DNA of 21,730 nt from Lachnospiraceae bacterium (GCA_014804385.1 JAAUZW010000044.1:34434-56163), one strand, 5' to 3'; positions 6,224 through 15,477 are shown, counted from the first letter of the stretch. Program-made: numbers and translations. Notes: generated by a model not told the origin, from the letters alone.

Positions 6224-9200
6224 ATGTATTTAAAAAGTATAGAGGTACACGGATTTAAATCTTTTGCCAATAAAATAACGTTTCAATTTCACAACGGTAT
6301 CACGGGGATTGTGGGACCGAACGGTTCCGGAAAGAGCAATGTGGCCGATGCGGTCAGGTGGGTGCTTGGTGAACAGCGCATTAAACAGCTGCGCGGCGTC
6401 TCCATGCAGGATGTGATCTTTTCCGGCACAGAGCTTAGGAAACCGCTGGGCTATGCTTATGTGGCAATCACGCTGGATAATTCAGACCACCAGCTTGCGA
6501 TCGACTTTGATGAGGTGACGGTGTCAAGACGTCTCTATCGCTCCGGAGAGAGTGAATATATGCTGAACGGTACTCCCTGCCGTCTGAAGGATGTCAATGA
6601 ACTGTTCTATGATACCGGTATCGGTAAGGAGGGCTACTCCATCATCGGGCAGGGACAGATTGACAAGATCCTGAGCGGTAAGCCGGAGGAACGCCGGGAA
6701 CTTTTTGACGAAGCGGCCGGTATTGTGAAATTCAAGCGACGTAAGTATGCGGCGCAGAAAAAGCTGGAGGCGGAGAAGCAGAATCTCCTGCGCGTCAATG
6801 ATATTCTGGCGGAGCTGGAGAGGCAGACAGGCCCCTTGGAAAAGCAGGCGGATAAGGCCAGAATCTACCTTCGCAAGAAGGAGGAATTAAAGACTCTGGA
6901 TGTGAATGTTTTCCTGCTGGAAAATGTGCGGGTGACGGAGCAGTTAAAGGAAGTGGATGAGAAGCTGCGCATTGCCGGAGGAGATCTGCAGGAGACGACG
7001 GATAAATATGAGTCGATCAAGGAAGAATATGAGCGGATCCAAAGCCGCATCGAGCAGTTGGATCAAGAGATTGAAGCGACCCGTGCGACCCTTACTGACA
7101 CGGGTGTTATGCGCTCCAAGCTGGAGGGTGAGATCAATGTCTTAAAGGAGCAGATCCACTCGGCAGAGGGGAACGAGGAGCATTTACAGAACCGTATCCG
7201 CAGCATCAGCGAACAGCTGGCGGAAAGGGATCAGGAGCGGGAGTCGATTCTGGAAGAAAAGCGTGAGATAGACGAGAAGCTGGCGGCTCTTGAGGAGGCG
7301 AGAACGCAGGCGAGAACGCTTTTGGAGCAGACCCAGGGTGAGATAGAGACCCTAAATAATCATATCGAAAGTGGTAAGAATACCATTATTGAAGCGTTAA
7401 ACAGCCGGGCAACGATCAAATCCAAGCTGGGACGTTTTGACACCATGCTGGAACAGGTGAACATCCGCAAGGCAGAGTTAAATTCCAGACTCCTTCGGGC
7501 CAAGTCCGATGAGGCGGAGCAGACGGAGACGATCAAGAAGCTGGAGGAGGAATTTCAGGCCATCACCGCATTGATTCAGGAGCTTACGGAGAAGCAGGAA
7601 CTCATGGAAGAGCGGCTTGCCGGTGTGCGGGACGAGCTGGCAGCCAAGGATCAGAAGCTGCGGGATACGCAGGTGCTCTACCACCAGCAGAAGTCTAAGT
7701 TGGAGGCTCTCTCTAATCTGACCGAGCGCTATGAGGGGTACGGCGGCAGTGTAAAGGCTGTCATGGAAAAAAAGGATACAGAGAAAGGGATTATTGGAGT
7801 GGTGGCGGACATCATTCAGGTGGACGCCAAGTATGAGACGGCGATCGAGACGGCGCTGGGCGGCAATATCCAGAATATTGTGACGGAAGACGAAGAAACA
7901 GCCAAGCGTATGATCGCTTTTCTGAAAAAGGCAAGAGCGGGCCGTGCGACCTTTTTGCCCCTTACCAGCATCACCCATCCTCAGGAGTTTAAGAATCCGG
8001 AAGCCCTGAAAGAGAAGGGCGTGGTAGGCATGGCGGATGAGCTGGTGAAGATTGAGAAAAAATACCGGAACGTGGCGAAGGCGATGCTGGGCCGTATTCT
8101 GGTGGTTGACAATGTGGACAATGCAGTGAAAATCGCCAGAAAGTTTGAGTACGGTATCCGTATGGTGACGCTGGAGGGAGAACTTCTGGTGCCCGGCGGC
8201 GCCATCAGCGGCGGCGCTTTCAAGAATAATTCCAATCTTCTGGGCAGACGCCGGGAGATGGAGGAGCTGGAGCGCAAGGTAAAGCAGTATGTGAAGGAGA
8301 TCGATCAGCTGCTGAATGAGATCGAGGAGACGAAGCGGGGCCGCAATAAGATGCGCCTGGAGATCGAGGATATCAAGGGACAGATCCAGCGCAAATTCAT
8401 TGAGCAGAACACTGCCAGAATGAGCGTGATGCAGGCGGAGGAGAAAAAGAACGAGACGGCGGAAGGCTTTGGCGAGCTGAAAACCGAGGAGCAGGATATT
8501 GAGACGCAGCTTTTAGAAATCCGAACCGGCAAGGAGGAGGCAGCGAAAGAGCTTGCTGATTCCGAGGCGTTAGAAAAAAATGTGGAGGCGCAGATCGCCG
8601 AGTTCCAAACCCAGTTGGAGGAGAAGCGCACGCAGGAATCCGAGCAGGCTGTCCGGGTATCCGAATGGGATGTGGAAGTGGAAAAGATGCGCCAAACCGC
8701 GGACTTTAAGCGCCAGAATCTGGAGCGCGTGGATGGCGAGCGGGAGCGCTATACGGCGGAACTGAACGAGGTGAAGGAGGGCCTTCATCTGGGGAAGGAA
8801 GAGGTGGAGCGCAAGAAACAGAGTATTTTGGAGATCGAGCAGACCATCGCGGCTTCCCACACGGCGCAGACCGATGCGGAGCAGAAATTGAAGGATGACA
8901 TAGAGGCGAAGGAGGAGCTTTCCGGAAAACAGAAGAATTTCTTTACTTCCAGAGAGGAACTTTCCGAGCGGATGTCGGCGTTAGATAAAGAAGTTTACCG
9001 ATTGAACACCCAGAAGGAGAAGATGGAGGAATCCATCGAATCCAAGATCAATTATATGTGGGATGAGTACGAGATCACACTTTCCGATGCGGCGGGACTA
9101 AAGAACGAGGAGTTGAATGATCTGCCGGCCATGAAGCGGGAGATCAGCGGCTTGAAGGATGAGATCCGTAAGTTGGGAGATGTGAACGTGAATGCCATCG

Positions 9201-9784
9201 AAGACTATCGAGAGCTGATGGAGCGATACACATTCCTAAAGACCCAGCACGACGATCTGGTGGAAGCGGAGAAAACGCTGCTTGGCATTATCGAAGAGCT
9301 GGACGTTTCCATGAGGAAACAGTTCAATGAAAAGTTTGCCCAGATTAACAGAGAATTTGATAAGGTCTTTAAGGAGCTTTTCGGCGGCGGAAAAGGCTCT
9401 CTGGAGCTGATCGAGGATGAGGATGTGCTGGAGGCAGGCATTCTTGTGATCGCGCAGCCGCCCGGGAAGAAGCTTGTCAATATGATGCAGATGTCCGGTG
9501 GTGAAAAGTCGCTGACGGCGATCTGTCTATTGTTTGCCATCCAGAATCTGAAGCCTTCGCCTTTCTGTCTGCTGGACGAGATCGAGGCGGCTCTGGATGA
9601 AAACAATGTGACCCGTTTTGCCAAGTATCTGCATAAGCTCACAAAGAGCACACAGTTTATTGTTATCACCCACAGGCGCGGGACCATGGAAAAGGCGGAC
9701 CGGCTCTATGGTATCACCATGCAGGAGAAGGGAATATCCACGCTGGTGAGCGTGAATCTGATCGATAAAGAATTGGATGATTAG
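6224..9784 (+). CDS. smc: Chromosome segregation protein SMC
   Basis: Structural maintenance of chromosomes ATPase, 1186 aa, full length. With ScpA and ScpB it forms the bacterial condensin that aligns chromosome arms from the origin. Layout: N-terminal ATPase head with Walker A GPNGSGKS (31-38); a long coiled coil; a hinge at about 500-670 beginning YEGYGGSVKAV and ending with the glycine-rich GGAISGGAFKNNSNLLGRR; a second coiled coil; and the C-terminal head with ABC signature MSGGEKSLTA (about 1090) and Walker B FCLLDEIEAALDE (Asp1118, Glu1119). No missing motif or frameshift is seen. The ATG follows GAGAGG (6213-6218) by five bases and lies 28 bases after rnc, so the two are co-transcribed. 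Confidence 0.97.
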   Translation: MYLKSIEVHGFKSFANKITFQFHNGITGIVGPNGSGKSNVADAVRWVLGEQRIKQLRGVSMQDVIFSGTELRKPLGYAYVAITLDNSDHQLAIDFDEVTVSRRLYRSGESEYMLNGTPCRLKDVNELFYDTGIGKEGYSIIGQGQIDKILSGKPEERRELFDEAAGIVKFKRRKYAAQKKLEAEKQNLLRVNDILAELERQTGPLEKQADKARIYLRKKEELKTLDVNVFLLENVRVTEQLKEVDEKLRIAGGDLQETTDKYESIKEEYERIQSRIEQLDQEIEATRATLTDTGVMRSKLEGEINVLKEQIHSAEGNEEHLQNRIRSISEQLAERDQERESILEEKREIDEKLAALEEARTQARTLLEQTQGEIETLNNHIESGKNTIIEALNSRATIKSKLGRFDTMLEQVNIRKAELNSRLLRAKSDEAEQTETIKKLEEEFQAITALIQELTEKQELMEERLAGVRDELAAKDQKLRDTQVLYHQQKSKLEALSNLTERYEGYGGSVKAVMEKKDTEKGIIGVVADIIQVDAKYETAIETALGGNIQNIVTEDEETAKRMIAFLKKARAGRATFLPLTSITHPQEFKNPEALKEKGVVGMADELVKIEKKYRNVAKAMLGRILVVDNVDNAVKIARKFEYGIRMVTLEGELLVPGGAISGGAFKNNSNLLGRRREMEELERKVKQYVKEIDQLLNEIEETKRGRNKMRLEIEDIKGQIQRKFIEQNTARMSVMQAEEKKNETAEGFGELKTEEQDIETQLLEIRTGKEEAAKELADSEALEKNVEAQIAEFQTQLEEKRTQESEQAVRVSEWDVEVEKMRQTADFKRQNLERVDGERERYTAELNEVKEGLHLGKEEVERKKQSILEIEQTIAASHTAQTDAEQKLKDDIEAKEELSGKQKNFFTSREELSERMSALDKEVYRLNTQKEKMEESIESKINYMWDEYEITLSDAAGLKNEELNDLPAMKREISGLKDEIRKLGDVNVNAIEDYRELMERYTFLKTQHDDLVEAEKTLLGIIEELDVSMRKQFNEKFAQINREFDKVFKELFGGGKGSLELIEDEDVLEAGILVIAQPPGKKLVNMMQMSGGEKSLTAICLLFAIQNLKPSPFCLLDEIEAALDENNVTRFAKYLHKLTKSTQFIVITHRRGTMEKADRLYGITMQEKGISTLVSVNLIDKELDD

Positions 9785-9840
9785 TGGGGAATGAGTGGAA
9801 AGATGGCATTTTCCGCAATGAAGGCTGAGAGGAAATAGGC

Positions 9841-10788
9841 ATGGGAGAAGAAAAGAAGGGGTTTTTCGGCAGGCTGAAGGAAGGACTCACCAAGACCAGA
9901 GATAATATCGTGCACAGTATGGATTCTGTGTTTGGCGGCTTTTCCGATATTGACGACGAGTTCTATGAGGAACTTGAGGAGATCCTTATCACGGGGGATA
10001 TCGGTGTGAAAGCCACCGAGGAGATCCTGGAGAAGTTAAAGAGTCAGGTGAAAGAGAATCATATCAAGGAGCCTGCGGCGTGTAAGGCATACCTGATCGA
10101 AAACATCAAAGAGCAGATGCAGATCGGAGAGACAGCGTACGATTTTGAAAAAGAGCAGTCCGTGGTGCTGGTGATCGGTGTCAACGGGGTGGGCAAGACT
10201 ACCACGGTGGGAAAGCTTGCCGGGCAGCTCAAGAACCAGGGGCGTAAGGTGCTGATTGCGGCGGCGGATACCTTTCGGGCGGCAGCAGGTGAGCAGCTTT
10301 CCGAGTGGGCCGGACGTGCCGGGGTGGATATCATCGGCGGTGTGGAAGGCGCAGATCCGGCCAGCGTGATCTATGATGCGCTCCATGCGGCGAAAGCGCG
10401 CAATGCGGATGTGCTTTTGTGTGATACAGCAGGACGTCTGCATAATAAAAAGAATCTGATGGAAGAATTGAAGAAGATCGACCGGATCGTCGGGAAGGAG
10501 TTTCCCAACGCTCATCGGGAGAATCTGATCGTCCTGGACGGCACTACGGGGCAAAACGCCCTGCAGCAGGCGAGAGAGTTTAGCGAGGTGACGGATGCGA
10601 CCGGTATTATCCTGACCAAGCTTGACGGGACGGCAAAGGGCGGCATCGCGGTGGCGATCCAGTCAGAACTGCAGCTTCCCGTGAAGTACATTGGCGTGGG
10701 TGAAAAAATAGAGGATCTGCAGAAATTTGATGCGGGACAGTTTGTAGATGCACTCTTTGATGTGCGGGAGGAGAATGAGGATGAATGA
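9841..10788 (+). CDS. ftsY: Signal recognition particle receptor FtsY
   Basis: SRP-GTPase receptor that docks the ribosome-SRP complex at the membrane for co-translational insertion, 315 aa. The N-terminal A domain is short (KKGFFGRLKEGLTKTRDNIV), as usual in Gram-positives. The N domain covers about 25-95 and the G domain about 100-310. Visible GTPase elements are P-loop GVNGVGKT (113-120), the SRP-specific DTFRAAA (143-149), DTAGR (195-199) and TKLDGTAKGG (259-268). It lies 56 bases after smc. Its last codons overlap the ilvA start (shared bases 10781-10788), so translation of ilvA is probably coupled to it. The ylxM-ffh pair often found next to ftsY is not here. Confidence 0.97.
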   Translation: MGEEKKGFFGRLKEGLTKTRDNIVHSMDSVFGGFSDIDDEFYEELEEILITGDIGVKATEEILEKLKSQVKENHIKEPAACKAYLIENIKEQMQIGETAYDFEKEQSVVLVIGVNGVGKTTTVGKLAGQLKNQGRKVLIAAADTFRAAAGEQLSEWAGRAGVDIIGGVEGADPASVIYDALHAAKARNADVLLCDTAGRLHNKKNLMEELKKIDRIVGKEFPNAHRENLIVLDGTTGQNALQQAREFSEVTDATGIILTKLDGTAKGGIAVAIQSELQLPVKYIGVGEKIEDLQKFDAGQFVDALFDVREENEDE

Positions 10789-11998
10789 ATTATCTTTAGA
10801 TAAATTTGAGGAAGCCTATGAGATCGTGAAGGAGGTGGCCTCCGAGACGAAGCTGGTGTACAGTGATTATTTCAGCGCACAGACCGGGAATAAGGTTTAT
10901 TTGAAACCGGAGAATATGCAGCTGACAGGCGCCTATAAGCTGCGGGGGGCATACTATAAGATCAGTACCCTGACGGAGGAGGAGCGGGCCAGAGGACTGA
11001 TCACGGCTTCCGCCGGGAATCACGCTCAGGGAGTGGCCTATGCAGCCAAGTGCTACGGGGTGAAGGCGGTGATCGTGATGCCTACCACGACCCCCCTGAT
11101 TAAAGTTAACCGCACCAAGAGCTACGGGGCAGAAGTGGTTCTCTACGGCAATGTGTATGATGAGGCGTGTGAGCATGCGCTTAAGCTGGCGGAGGAGAAC
11201 GGCTATACCTTTGTGCATCCCTTTGACGATCTGGCTGTGGCAACAGGACAGGGAACCATTGCCATGGAGATCATAAAAGAACTTCCCCTGGTGGATTATA
11301 TTCTGGTGCCCATCGGCGGCGGCGGACTTGCCACCGGCGTATCCACACTGGCGAAACTGTTAAATCCCAAGATCAAGGTCATCGGCGTAGAACCTGCGGG
11401 AGCCAACTGTATGCAGGCATCTATCAAGGCGGGAAAAGTGCTGACAATGGATCAGGTGAACACCATCGCGGACGGCACGGCAGTGAAAACGCCCGGTGAG
11501 AAGATTTTCCCTTATGTGAGCCAGAATCTGGACGATATCATTACGGTGGAGGATCAGGAGCTGGTGGTAGCTTTCCTGGATATGGTGGAGAACCATAAAA
11601 TGGTAGTGGAAAATTCCGGTCTGCTCACGGTTGCAGCTTTAAAGCAGCTGGATGTAAAAAATAAAAAGGTGGTTTCCATCTTAAGCGGCGGCAATATGGA
11701 TGTGATCACCATGTCCTCCGTGGTACAGCAGGGATTGGTGCTGCGGGATCGGATCTTTACGGTGTCGGTGCTTTTGCCGGATAAGCCGGGCGAGCTGACC
11801 CGTGTGTCGGATGTGATCGCGAAGCAGAACGGGAACGTGATTAAGCTGGAACATAACCAGTTTGTGTCCATTAACCGAAATGCGGCTGTGGAGCTTACCA
11901 TCACCATGGAGGCCTACGGCACGGAGCATAAAAACCAGATCATAAGGTCACTACAGGAGAAGGGCTATCAGCCCAGACTGGTGAGAGCAAGCATCTAA
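10781..11998 (+). CDS. ilvA: Threonine ammonia-lyase with C-terminal ACT domain
   Basis: PLP-dependent threonine dehydratase converting threonine to 2-oxobutanoate and ammonia, 405 aa. It is the short, single-ACT form. The PLP lysine is Lys53 in LTGAYKLRGA; the substrate loop is SAGNHAQG (77-84), and the phosphate-binding glycine loop is GGGGLATG (179-186). Residues about 326-402 form an ACT domain (FTVSVLLPDKPGELTRVSDV), implying an allosteric effector. Whether it is biosynthetic (isoleucine) or catabolic cannot be decided from sequence alone. The start is ATG 10781, preceded by GGGAGGAG and overlapping the end of ftsY. Its placement after ftsY is operon linkage rather than functional linkage. 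Confidence 0.93.
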   Translation: MNELSLDKFEEAYEIVKEVASETKLVYSDYFSAQTGNKVYLKPENMQLTGAYKLRGAYYKISTLTEEERARGLITASAGNHAQGVAYAAKCYGVKAVIVMPTTTPLIKVNRTKSYGAEVVLYGNVYDEACEHALKLAEENGYTFVHPFDDLAVATGQGTIAMEIIKELPLVDYILVPIGGGGLATGVSTLAKLLNPKIKVIGVEPAGANCMQASIKAGKVLTMDQVNTIADGTAVKTPGEKIFPYVSQNLDDIITVEDQELVVAFLDMVENHKMVVENSGLLTVAALKQLDVKNKKVVSILSGGNMDVITMSSVVQQGLVLRDRIFTVSVLLPDKPGELTRVSDVIAKQNGNVIKLEHNQFVSINRNAAVELTITMEAYGTEHKNQIIRSLQEKGYQPRLVRASI

Positions 11999-12029
11999 AA
12001 TATTTCCAGAAAAGTGGAGATCGTAATCT

Positions 12030-12869
12030 ATGAAAAAATATGCTATTATAACAGCAGCATCCTTCATCTATGCAGTTGGTGTAAGTCTTTTTACAGATCC
12101 GAATAATATGGCACCGGGCGGCGTGACAGGTATTTCCATTATTTTAAGCAGGATTCTGCCGCTTCCGACAGGTACATTGATCTTGCTGCTCAATGTGCCG
12201 ATCCTTCTTTTTGCCGTATGGAAATTCGGGATCCGGTTTACTATGTCCACGATCTATGCCATAGCGTTGATCTCTCTTTTTACCAATGTGCTGTCGGCAT
12301 ATGGAGCGGCCACGGATGACATCCTGCTTGCGGCGCTTGTGGGAGGTTCGCTCACTGCGGTCTCCATTGGCGTGATTTTTCGCGCGGGCGGCACCACGGG
12401 GGGAATGGATATTGTAGTAAAAGCACTGCGGCTGCATTTTCCCCATCTGAAGACGGGAAAGATCTTTTTCGTTGCGGATGCCTTGGTGGTGACGTTGTCC
12501 GGCATTGTATTCCGGGATTTAAATGCGGCGCTGTATGCGGCACTTTCCGCTATCTGTGCGTCTTTTGTGATGGATATCGTGCTCTATGGACGGGATGAGG
12601 CCAAGATGCAGTATATCATCAGCGCCCATGCAGAGCAGATCGCCGGGCGGCTGCTGTCAGATCTGGATATTGGCGTGACATATATAAACGGGCAGGGCGC
12701 ATATAGTGGAGATAACAAGAAAGTCATTTTGTGCGTGGTGAAAAAGCCGGTATCTCCCAGAGTGGAGGAGATCGTGAGGCAGGAAGACCCGGATGCATTC
12801 ATGATCATTACGAGTGCGACGGAAGTCTTTGGAGAGGGATACAAAAGCTATTTTAGCGAACGAGTCTAA
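12030..12869 (+). CDS. YitT family membrane protein (DUF161-DUF2179)
   Basis: A 279-aa integral membrane protein of the YitT family. It has about five hydrophobic segments in residues 1-185 (for example YAIITAASFIYAVGVSLF, GTLILLLNVPILLFAVWKF and LLAALVGGSLTAVSIGVIF), with family motifs DPNNMAPGGVTGIS and RAGGTTGGMDIV. A soluble C-terminal domain (about 205-275, DUF2179) follows: YIISAHAEQIAGRLL, then GVTYINGQGAYSG and DPDAFMIITSATEVFGEG. Biochemical function is not established for the family; transport has been suggested. It lies 31 bases after ilvA and 11 bases before the GH25 gene, so all three are likely on one transcript. The SD is modest (GTGGAG, about nine bases upstream). Confidence 0.9.
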   Translation: MKKYAIITAASFIYAVGVSLFTDPNNMAPGGVTGISIILSRILPLPTGTLILLLNVPILLFAVWKFGIRFTMSTIYAIALISLFTNVLSAYGAATDDILLAALVGGSLTAVSIGVIFRAGGTTGGMDIVVKALRLHFPHLKTGKIFFVADALVVTLSGIVFRDLNAALYAALSAICASFVMDIVLYGRDEAKMQYIISAHAEQIAGRLLSDLDIGVTYINGQGAYSGDNKKVILCVVKKPVSPRVEEIVRQEDPDAFMIITSATEVFGEGYKSYFSERV

Positions 12870-12880
12870 AAGGAGAGGCT

Positions 12881-13987
12881 ATGCAGGAGAATCATGTACA
12901 GGGAAAGCGGCAAAAGAAGAAACGAAGGCGAAGTGAGAACAGCATTCTGGCAGGTTCCATCCTCCTTTGCATCGTCACCCTCACAGCGGTTACGGTCTGT
13001 CTGGTGGCGGTGTTTCAGTATCGGGCGATCCAGCAGGAAAATGTAGAGGTCATGAATGAGCTGGAGGAGGTTCGCCTGGTGGAGGAAATGTCCTACAGCC
13101 AGTCCGAGGTGGATGCGTTGCTGGAGAGCGCGGTGGCAAAGACAAAAGAAGAGACGGACGCCGAGGTGAGCAGCGCTTTTCTTGATCAATTAAAAGAGTT
13201 CATGGAATCCGGCGAGAGTACCACGGATATGCTTCGGTATTTTTTTCCGGATGAAGTTGTGGTTGCAGATACCGGACGGTATTATTTCTTCCCGATTCAG
13301 GAGGAGCTTGCTAAGAATACATATGACCCCAAGGCTTTTGTGCTGGATGATGACGGCGTGATGCACTACTATGAGGAGGGAGAACAGGTCTCCCATAAGG
13401 GAATAGATGTGTCCCGGTATCAGGATAAGATCGACTGGACAAAGGTGGCGGAGGATGAGGTGGAGTATGCCTTTATCCGTCTGGGGATCCGCGGCTACAC
13501 CGAAGGCGAGATTATGGAGGATGAGACCTTTCAGGACAATATCAGAGGTGCCTTAAAAAACGACATTGATGTTGGCGTTTACTTTTTTACTCAAGCTATG
13601 AGTGTGGAGGAGGCCGAGGAGGAAGCTGAGTTTGTACTGGAAGCCATATCTCCTTACCGTGTCAAATACCCGGTGGTCATTGATGTAGAAGCGGTGACCA
13701 GCACAAACGCAAGAAGCAATGATCTGACCAGCGAGGAACGCACAAGATATTGTATGGCCTTTTGCAATAAGATCAGAGAGGCGGGATATACGCCTATGAT
13801 CTATGGCAATTTAAAGACCTTTATGCTGCTGTTGGATATAGAGGAGCTGGAGGACTATGATAAGTGGTTTGCCTACTATGACGAGGAATATTATTTCCCC
13901 TATGATTTCAAAATCTGGCAGTATACCAACAAGGGAAGTGTTTCCGGTATCAAGGGCGATGTAGATTTGAATATCAGTTTTGAGTAG
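12881..13987 (+). CDS. Membrane-anchored GH25 muramidase (lysozyme)
   Basis: Predicted cell-wall hydrolase of glycoside hydrolase family 25, cleaving the MurNAc-GlcNAc bond of peptidoglycan, 368 aa. The N-terminus is very basic (KRQKKKRRR), followed by one membrane helix (about 21-46), so the enzyme is tethered with its body outside. Residues about 50-170 form a charged, partly coiled-coil stalk. The GH25 domain begins at KGIDVSRYQ (Asp176) and carries the DxE pair in VVIDVEA (Asp268, Glu270), then YGNLKTF, FKIWQYTN and the closing GDVDLN. No cell-wall-binding repeats are present. ATG 12881 follows AAAAGGAGAGG closely (11-base gap from the YitT-family gene). A role in wall remodelling rather than lysis is inferred from the anchor. 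Confidence 0.9.
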   Translation: MQENHVQGKRQKKKRRRSENSILAGSILLCIVTLTAVTVCLVAVFQYRAIQQENVEVMNELEEVRLVEEMSYSQSEVDALLESAVAKTKEETDAEVSSAFLDQLKEFMESGESTTDMLRYFFPDEVVVADTGRYYFFPIQEELAKNTYDPKAFVLDDDGVMHYYEEGEQVSHKGIDVSRYQDKIDWTKVAEDEVEYAFIRLGIRGYTEGEIMEDETFQDNIRGALKNDIDVGVYFFTQAMSVEEAEEEAEFVLEAISPYRVKYPVVIDVEAVTSTNARSNDLTSEERTRYCMAFCNKIREAGYTPMIYGNLKTFMLLLDIEELEDYDKWFAYYDEEYYFPYDFKIWQYTNKGSVSGIKGDVDLNISFE

Positions 13988-14106
13988 TGCCGCGCTGTGA
14001 GATGACATATCGGCTGCTGGCAGACTGATTTATCAGATTACAGTGTGATAGGGCTAGGAAAAGATAAGAGAAACCAAGAGAATAAAAAAGAAAGGCGGGT
14101 TACGAT

Positions 14107-14775
14107 ATGAAGTATGAATTTGAAGGTACTGTTGAGTTTCGGGAGAATGAGAATGCTATCGCCGTTCCCTTTAACGTGTGGGAGGTCTGCGAGAAGGTGG
14201 GAGACGCGCCGGTGCGGGTCTGCTTTGACGATGTATGTTTTATCTGCGATCTTTTACCGAAAGGGCAGGGCTACTATGATATCCCCATCAATCAGGATAC
14301 GCTTGCAAAGGTGGAGCTTGGCAAGAAATATCTGATTTCGATAGAGATCGTGGGTAATGTGGTGAATGTAGGCGGCACAAGCCCTTACAGTGTGGAAAAT
14401 CCGATCCGTAAGGTCGATGGGGTAGATCTGGTGACGCAGCCCTGGGACGGCCTGTGCGGCCAGTCCTGTATCGCTATGATCGCGGGGACTACGCTGGACG
14501 AGGCTTGCGATATCATGAAGTGCAGGGAGTGGCAGGCAAATATGAGTAAGATGATCGCCACCTTGGAGTATCTGGGACTTCGCCATGCGGACAAGATCGT
14601 CTATACGCTTGGTAAGGAGGTGGAGCTTCCCAAGTGCTGCATCATTATGGAACGCATGGGGAGATACAGCCACTATCTGGTAGGATACGATGGGAAGTAT
14701 TATGATCCAAATCTGGGTGTGATCAAAGAATTTGATCAGGCCAAGATGGTGGGGTATTTGGAGATTATCGTATAG
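14107..14775 (+). CDS. DUF1905-like barrel fused to C39-like cysteine peptidase domain
   Basis: A 222-aa cytoplasmic protein with two parts. Residues 1-83 look like a DUF1905 beta-barrel: FEGTVEF, AVPFNVWEV, then PVRVCFDDVCFICDLLP with the G-x-G-Y-Y-D-I-P segment, then LGKKYLISIEIV. Residues about 105-222 look like a papain-type fold of the C39-like family: Gln111-Pro, then GLCGQSCIAMIAG with Cys117 in the nucleophile position, SHYLVGYDGKYYDPNLG with His189 and Asp200 as the remaining catalytic-type residues. The order Gln, Cys, His, Asp is kept. There is no signal peptide and no ABC transporter nearby, so bacteriocin-leader processing is unlikely. It is separated from the GH25 gene by 119 bases. 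SD AAAGGCGGG lies upstream, and a strong terminator follows. The substrate is unknown and domain assignment is by motif recognition only. Confidence 0.65.
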   Translation: MKYEFEGTVEFRENENAIAVPFNVWEVCEKVGDAPVRVCFDDVCFICDLLPKGQGYYDIPINQDTLAKVELGKKYLISIEIVGNVVNVGGTSPYSVENPIRKVDGVDLVTQPWDGLCGQSCIAMIAGTTLDEACDIMKCREWQANMSKMIATLEYLGLRHADKIVYTLGKEVELPKCCIIMERMGRYSHYLVGYDGKYYDPNLGVIKEFDQAKMVGYLEIIV

Positions 14776-14814
14776 ACTGTGAATGTGGCTTGAGTTTGTG
14801 AAGTGGGATGTAAG

Positions 14815-14853
14815 AAAAAAGACATATCCGATTTGATCGGATGTGTCTTTTTT
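14815..14853. terminator. Strong bidirectional terminator
   Basis: Six A residues (14815-14820), a 12-bp stem (GACATATCCGAT pairing with ATCGGATGTGTC, one G-T pair), a 3-base loop, then six T residues. It is symmetrical and would work from both directions. It marks the boundary between the core gene block and the AT-rich accessory array. Confidence 0.92.
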
Positions 14854-14863
14854 AGTAAAAACT

Positions 14864-14892
14864 TTATGATTCAGTAGGTTTTGTGCTATAAT
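14864..14892 (+). promoter_or_regulatory. Extended -10 promoter at the left end of the accessory array
   Basis: TGCTATAAT (14884-14892) is a perfect extended -10 element (TG-n-TATAAT). A poor -35 (TTATGA, 14864-14869) lies 17 bases upstream, acceptable for an extended -10 promoter. Transcription would start near 14899 and run directly into a hydrolase gene that lacks its 5' part. It is the best-matched promoter between here and about 21360, while all genes downstream face the same way. Confidence 0.6.
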
Positions 14893-14927
14893 TTCAATAT
14901 TGCTGATAGTAGTAAATTTAAATTTAA

Positions 14928-15437
14928 GTGTACGGACTTTCCGGATTTTCTATGGGTGCAACGATTGCAGTGGAATTGTTGGCAAGAAATAATATTCGTA
15001 TTGAAAAGGTGATCTTAGATGCTGCATTTTGCGTCAAAATGGGAGTCCTTACACCAATATATACGAGTATATTCTGCTGGACGATACAGAAAATTAAATC
15101 GGGTAAGACAATACCGGCAATCATGATTGAATGCGTTATGGGTAAAGGAAATTATGGCATTGTAAATACTTTTTATAAAAATGTGGAAATACAGTCAATA
15201 AGAAATGCTTGCAGAGATATATACAGATACGAAATATCCGGTAAAATAGCTGATTTTAGTGGAGAAGTTACTTTTTGGTATGGCAGTAACGAGCATTATC
15301 CAAGAAAAACGGTCGGATTACTGATAAGACATCTGCCCCAAATGCGGGTTGAAGTGTTTGAGGGAATGGGCCATGGACAACTTTTGAATGAACATCCGGA
15401 AGAATATGTGCAAAGAATGAAAGATATTATGAATTGA
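14928..15437 (+). pseudogene. Alpha/beta hydrolase, 5'-truncated
   Basis: C-terminal two-thirds of a serine alpha/beta hydrolase, 169 residues readable. The nucleophile elbow GFSMG (Ser8) comes almost at the start, whereas it normally sits near residue 80-110, so the first strands and the oxyanion-hole loop are gone. Downstream parts remain: LDAAF after strand 6, FWYGSNEHYPRK near the acid position (Glu122), and FEGMGHGQLL with the catalytic His149. An in-frame TAA stands immediately before GTG 14928, so it does not extend 5', and no SD precedes the GTG. The leader with its promoter (14864-14892) joins straight to mid-gene sequence, as expected from a deletion. Function has probably been lost. 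Confidence 0.75.
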
Positions 15438-15477
15438 ATAAATTTCAGCTTGTAAAATTCCTGAGAGGAGCACTGAT

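Noticed and set aside
7478..7978. Long open frames on the minus strand inside smc and other core genes.
   Set aside because: They are antisense shadows of strongly conserved genes, with no SD and low-complexity leucine- and serine-rich translations.
14107..14775. Bacteriocin-leader peptidase (C39) reading of the 14107 gene.
   Set aside because: No ABC transporter, no precursor peptide with a double-glycine leader and no membrane segment are present nearby.
15438..15477. Possible seventh junction element before the HD gene (TGTAAAATTCCTGAGAGGAG).
   Set aside because: Only the AAAATTC part and the SD resemble the other copies; no complementary arms or shared block could be found.
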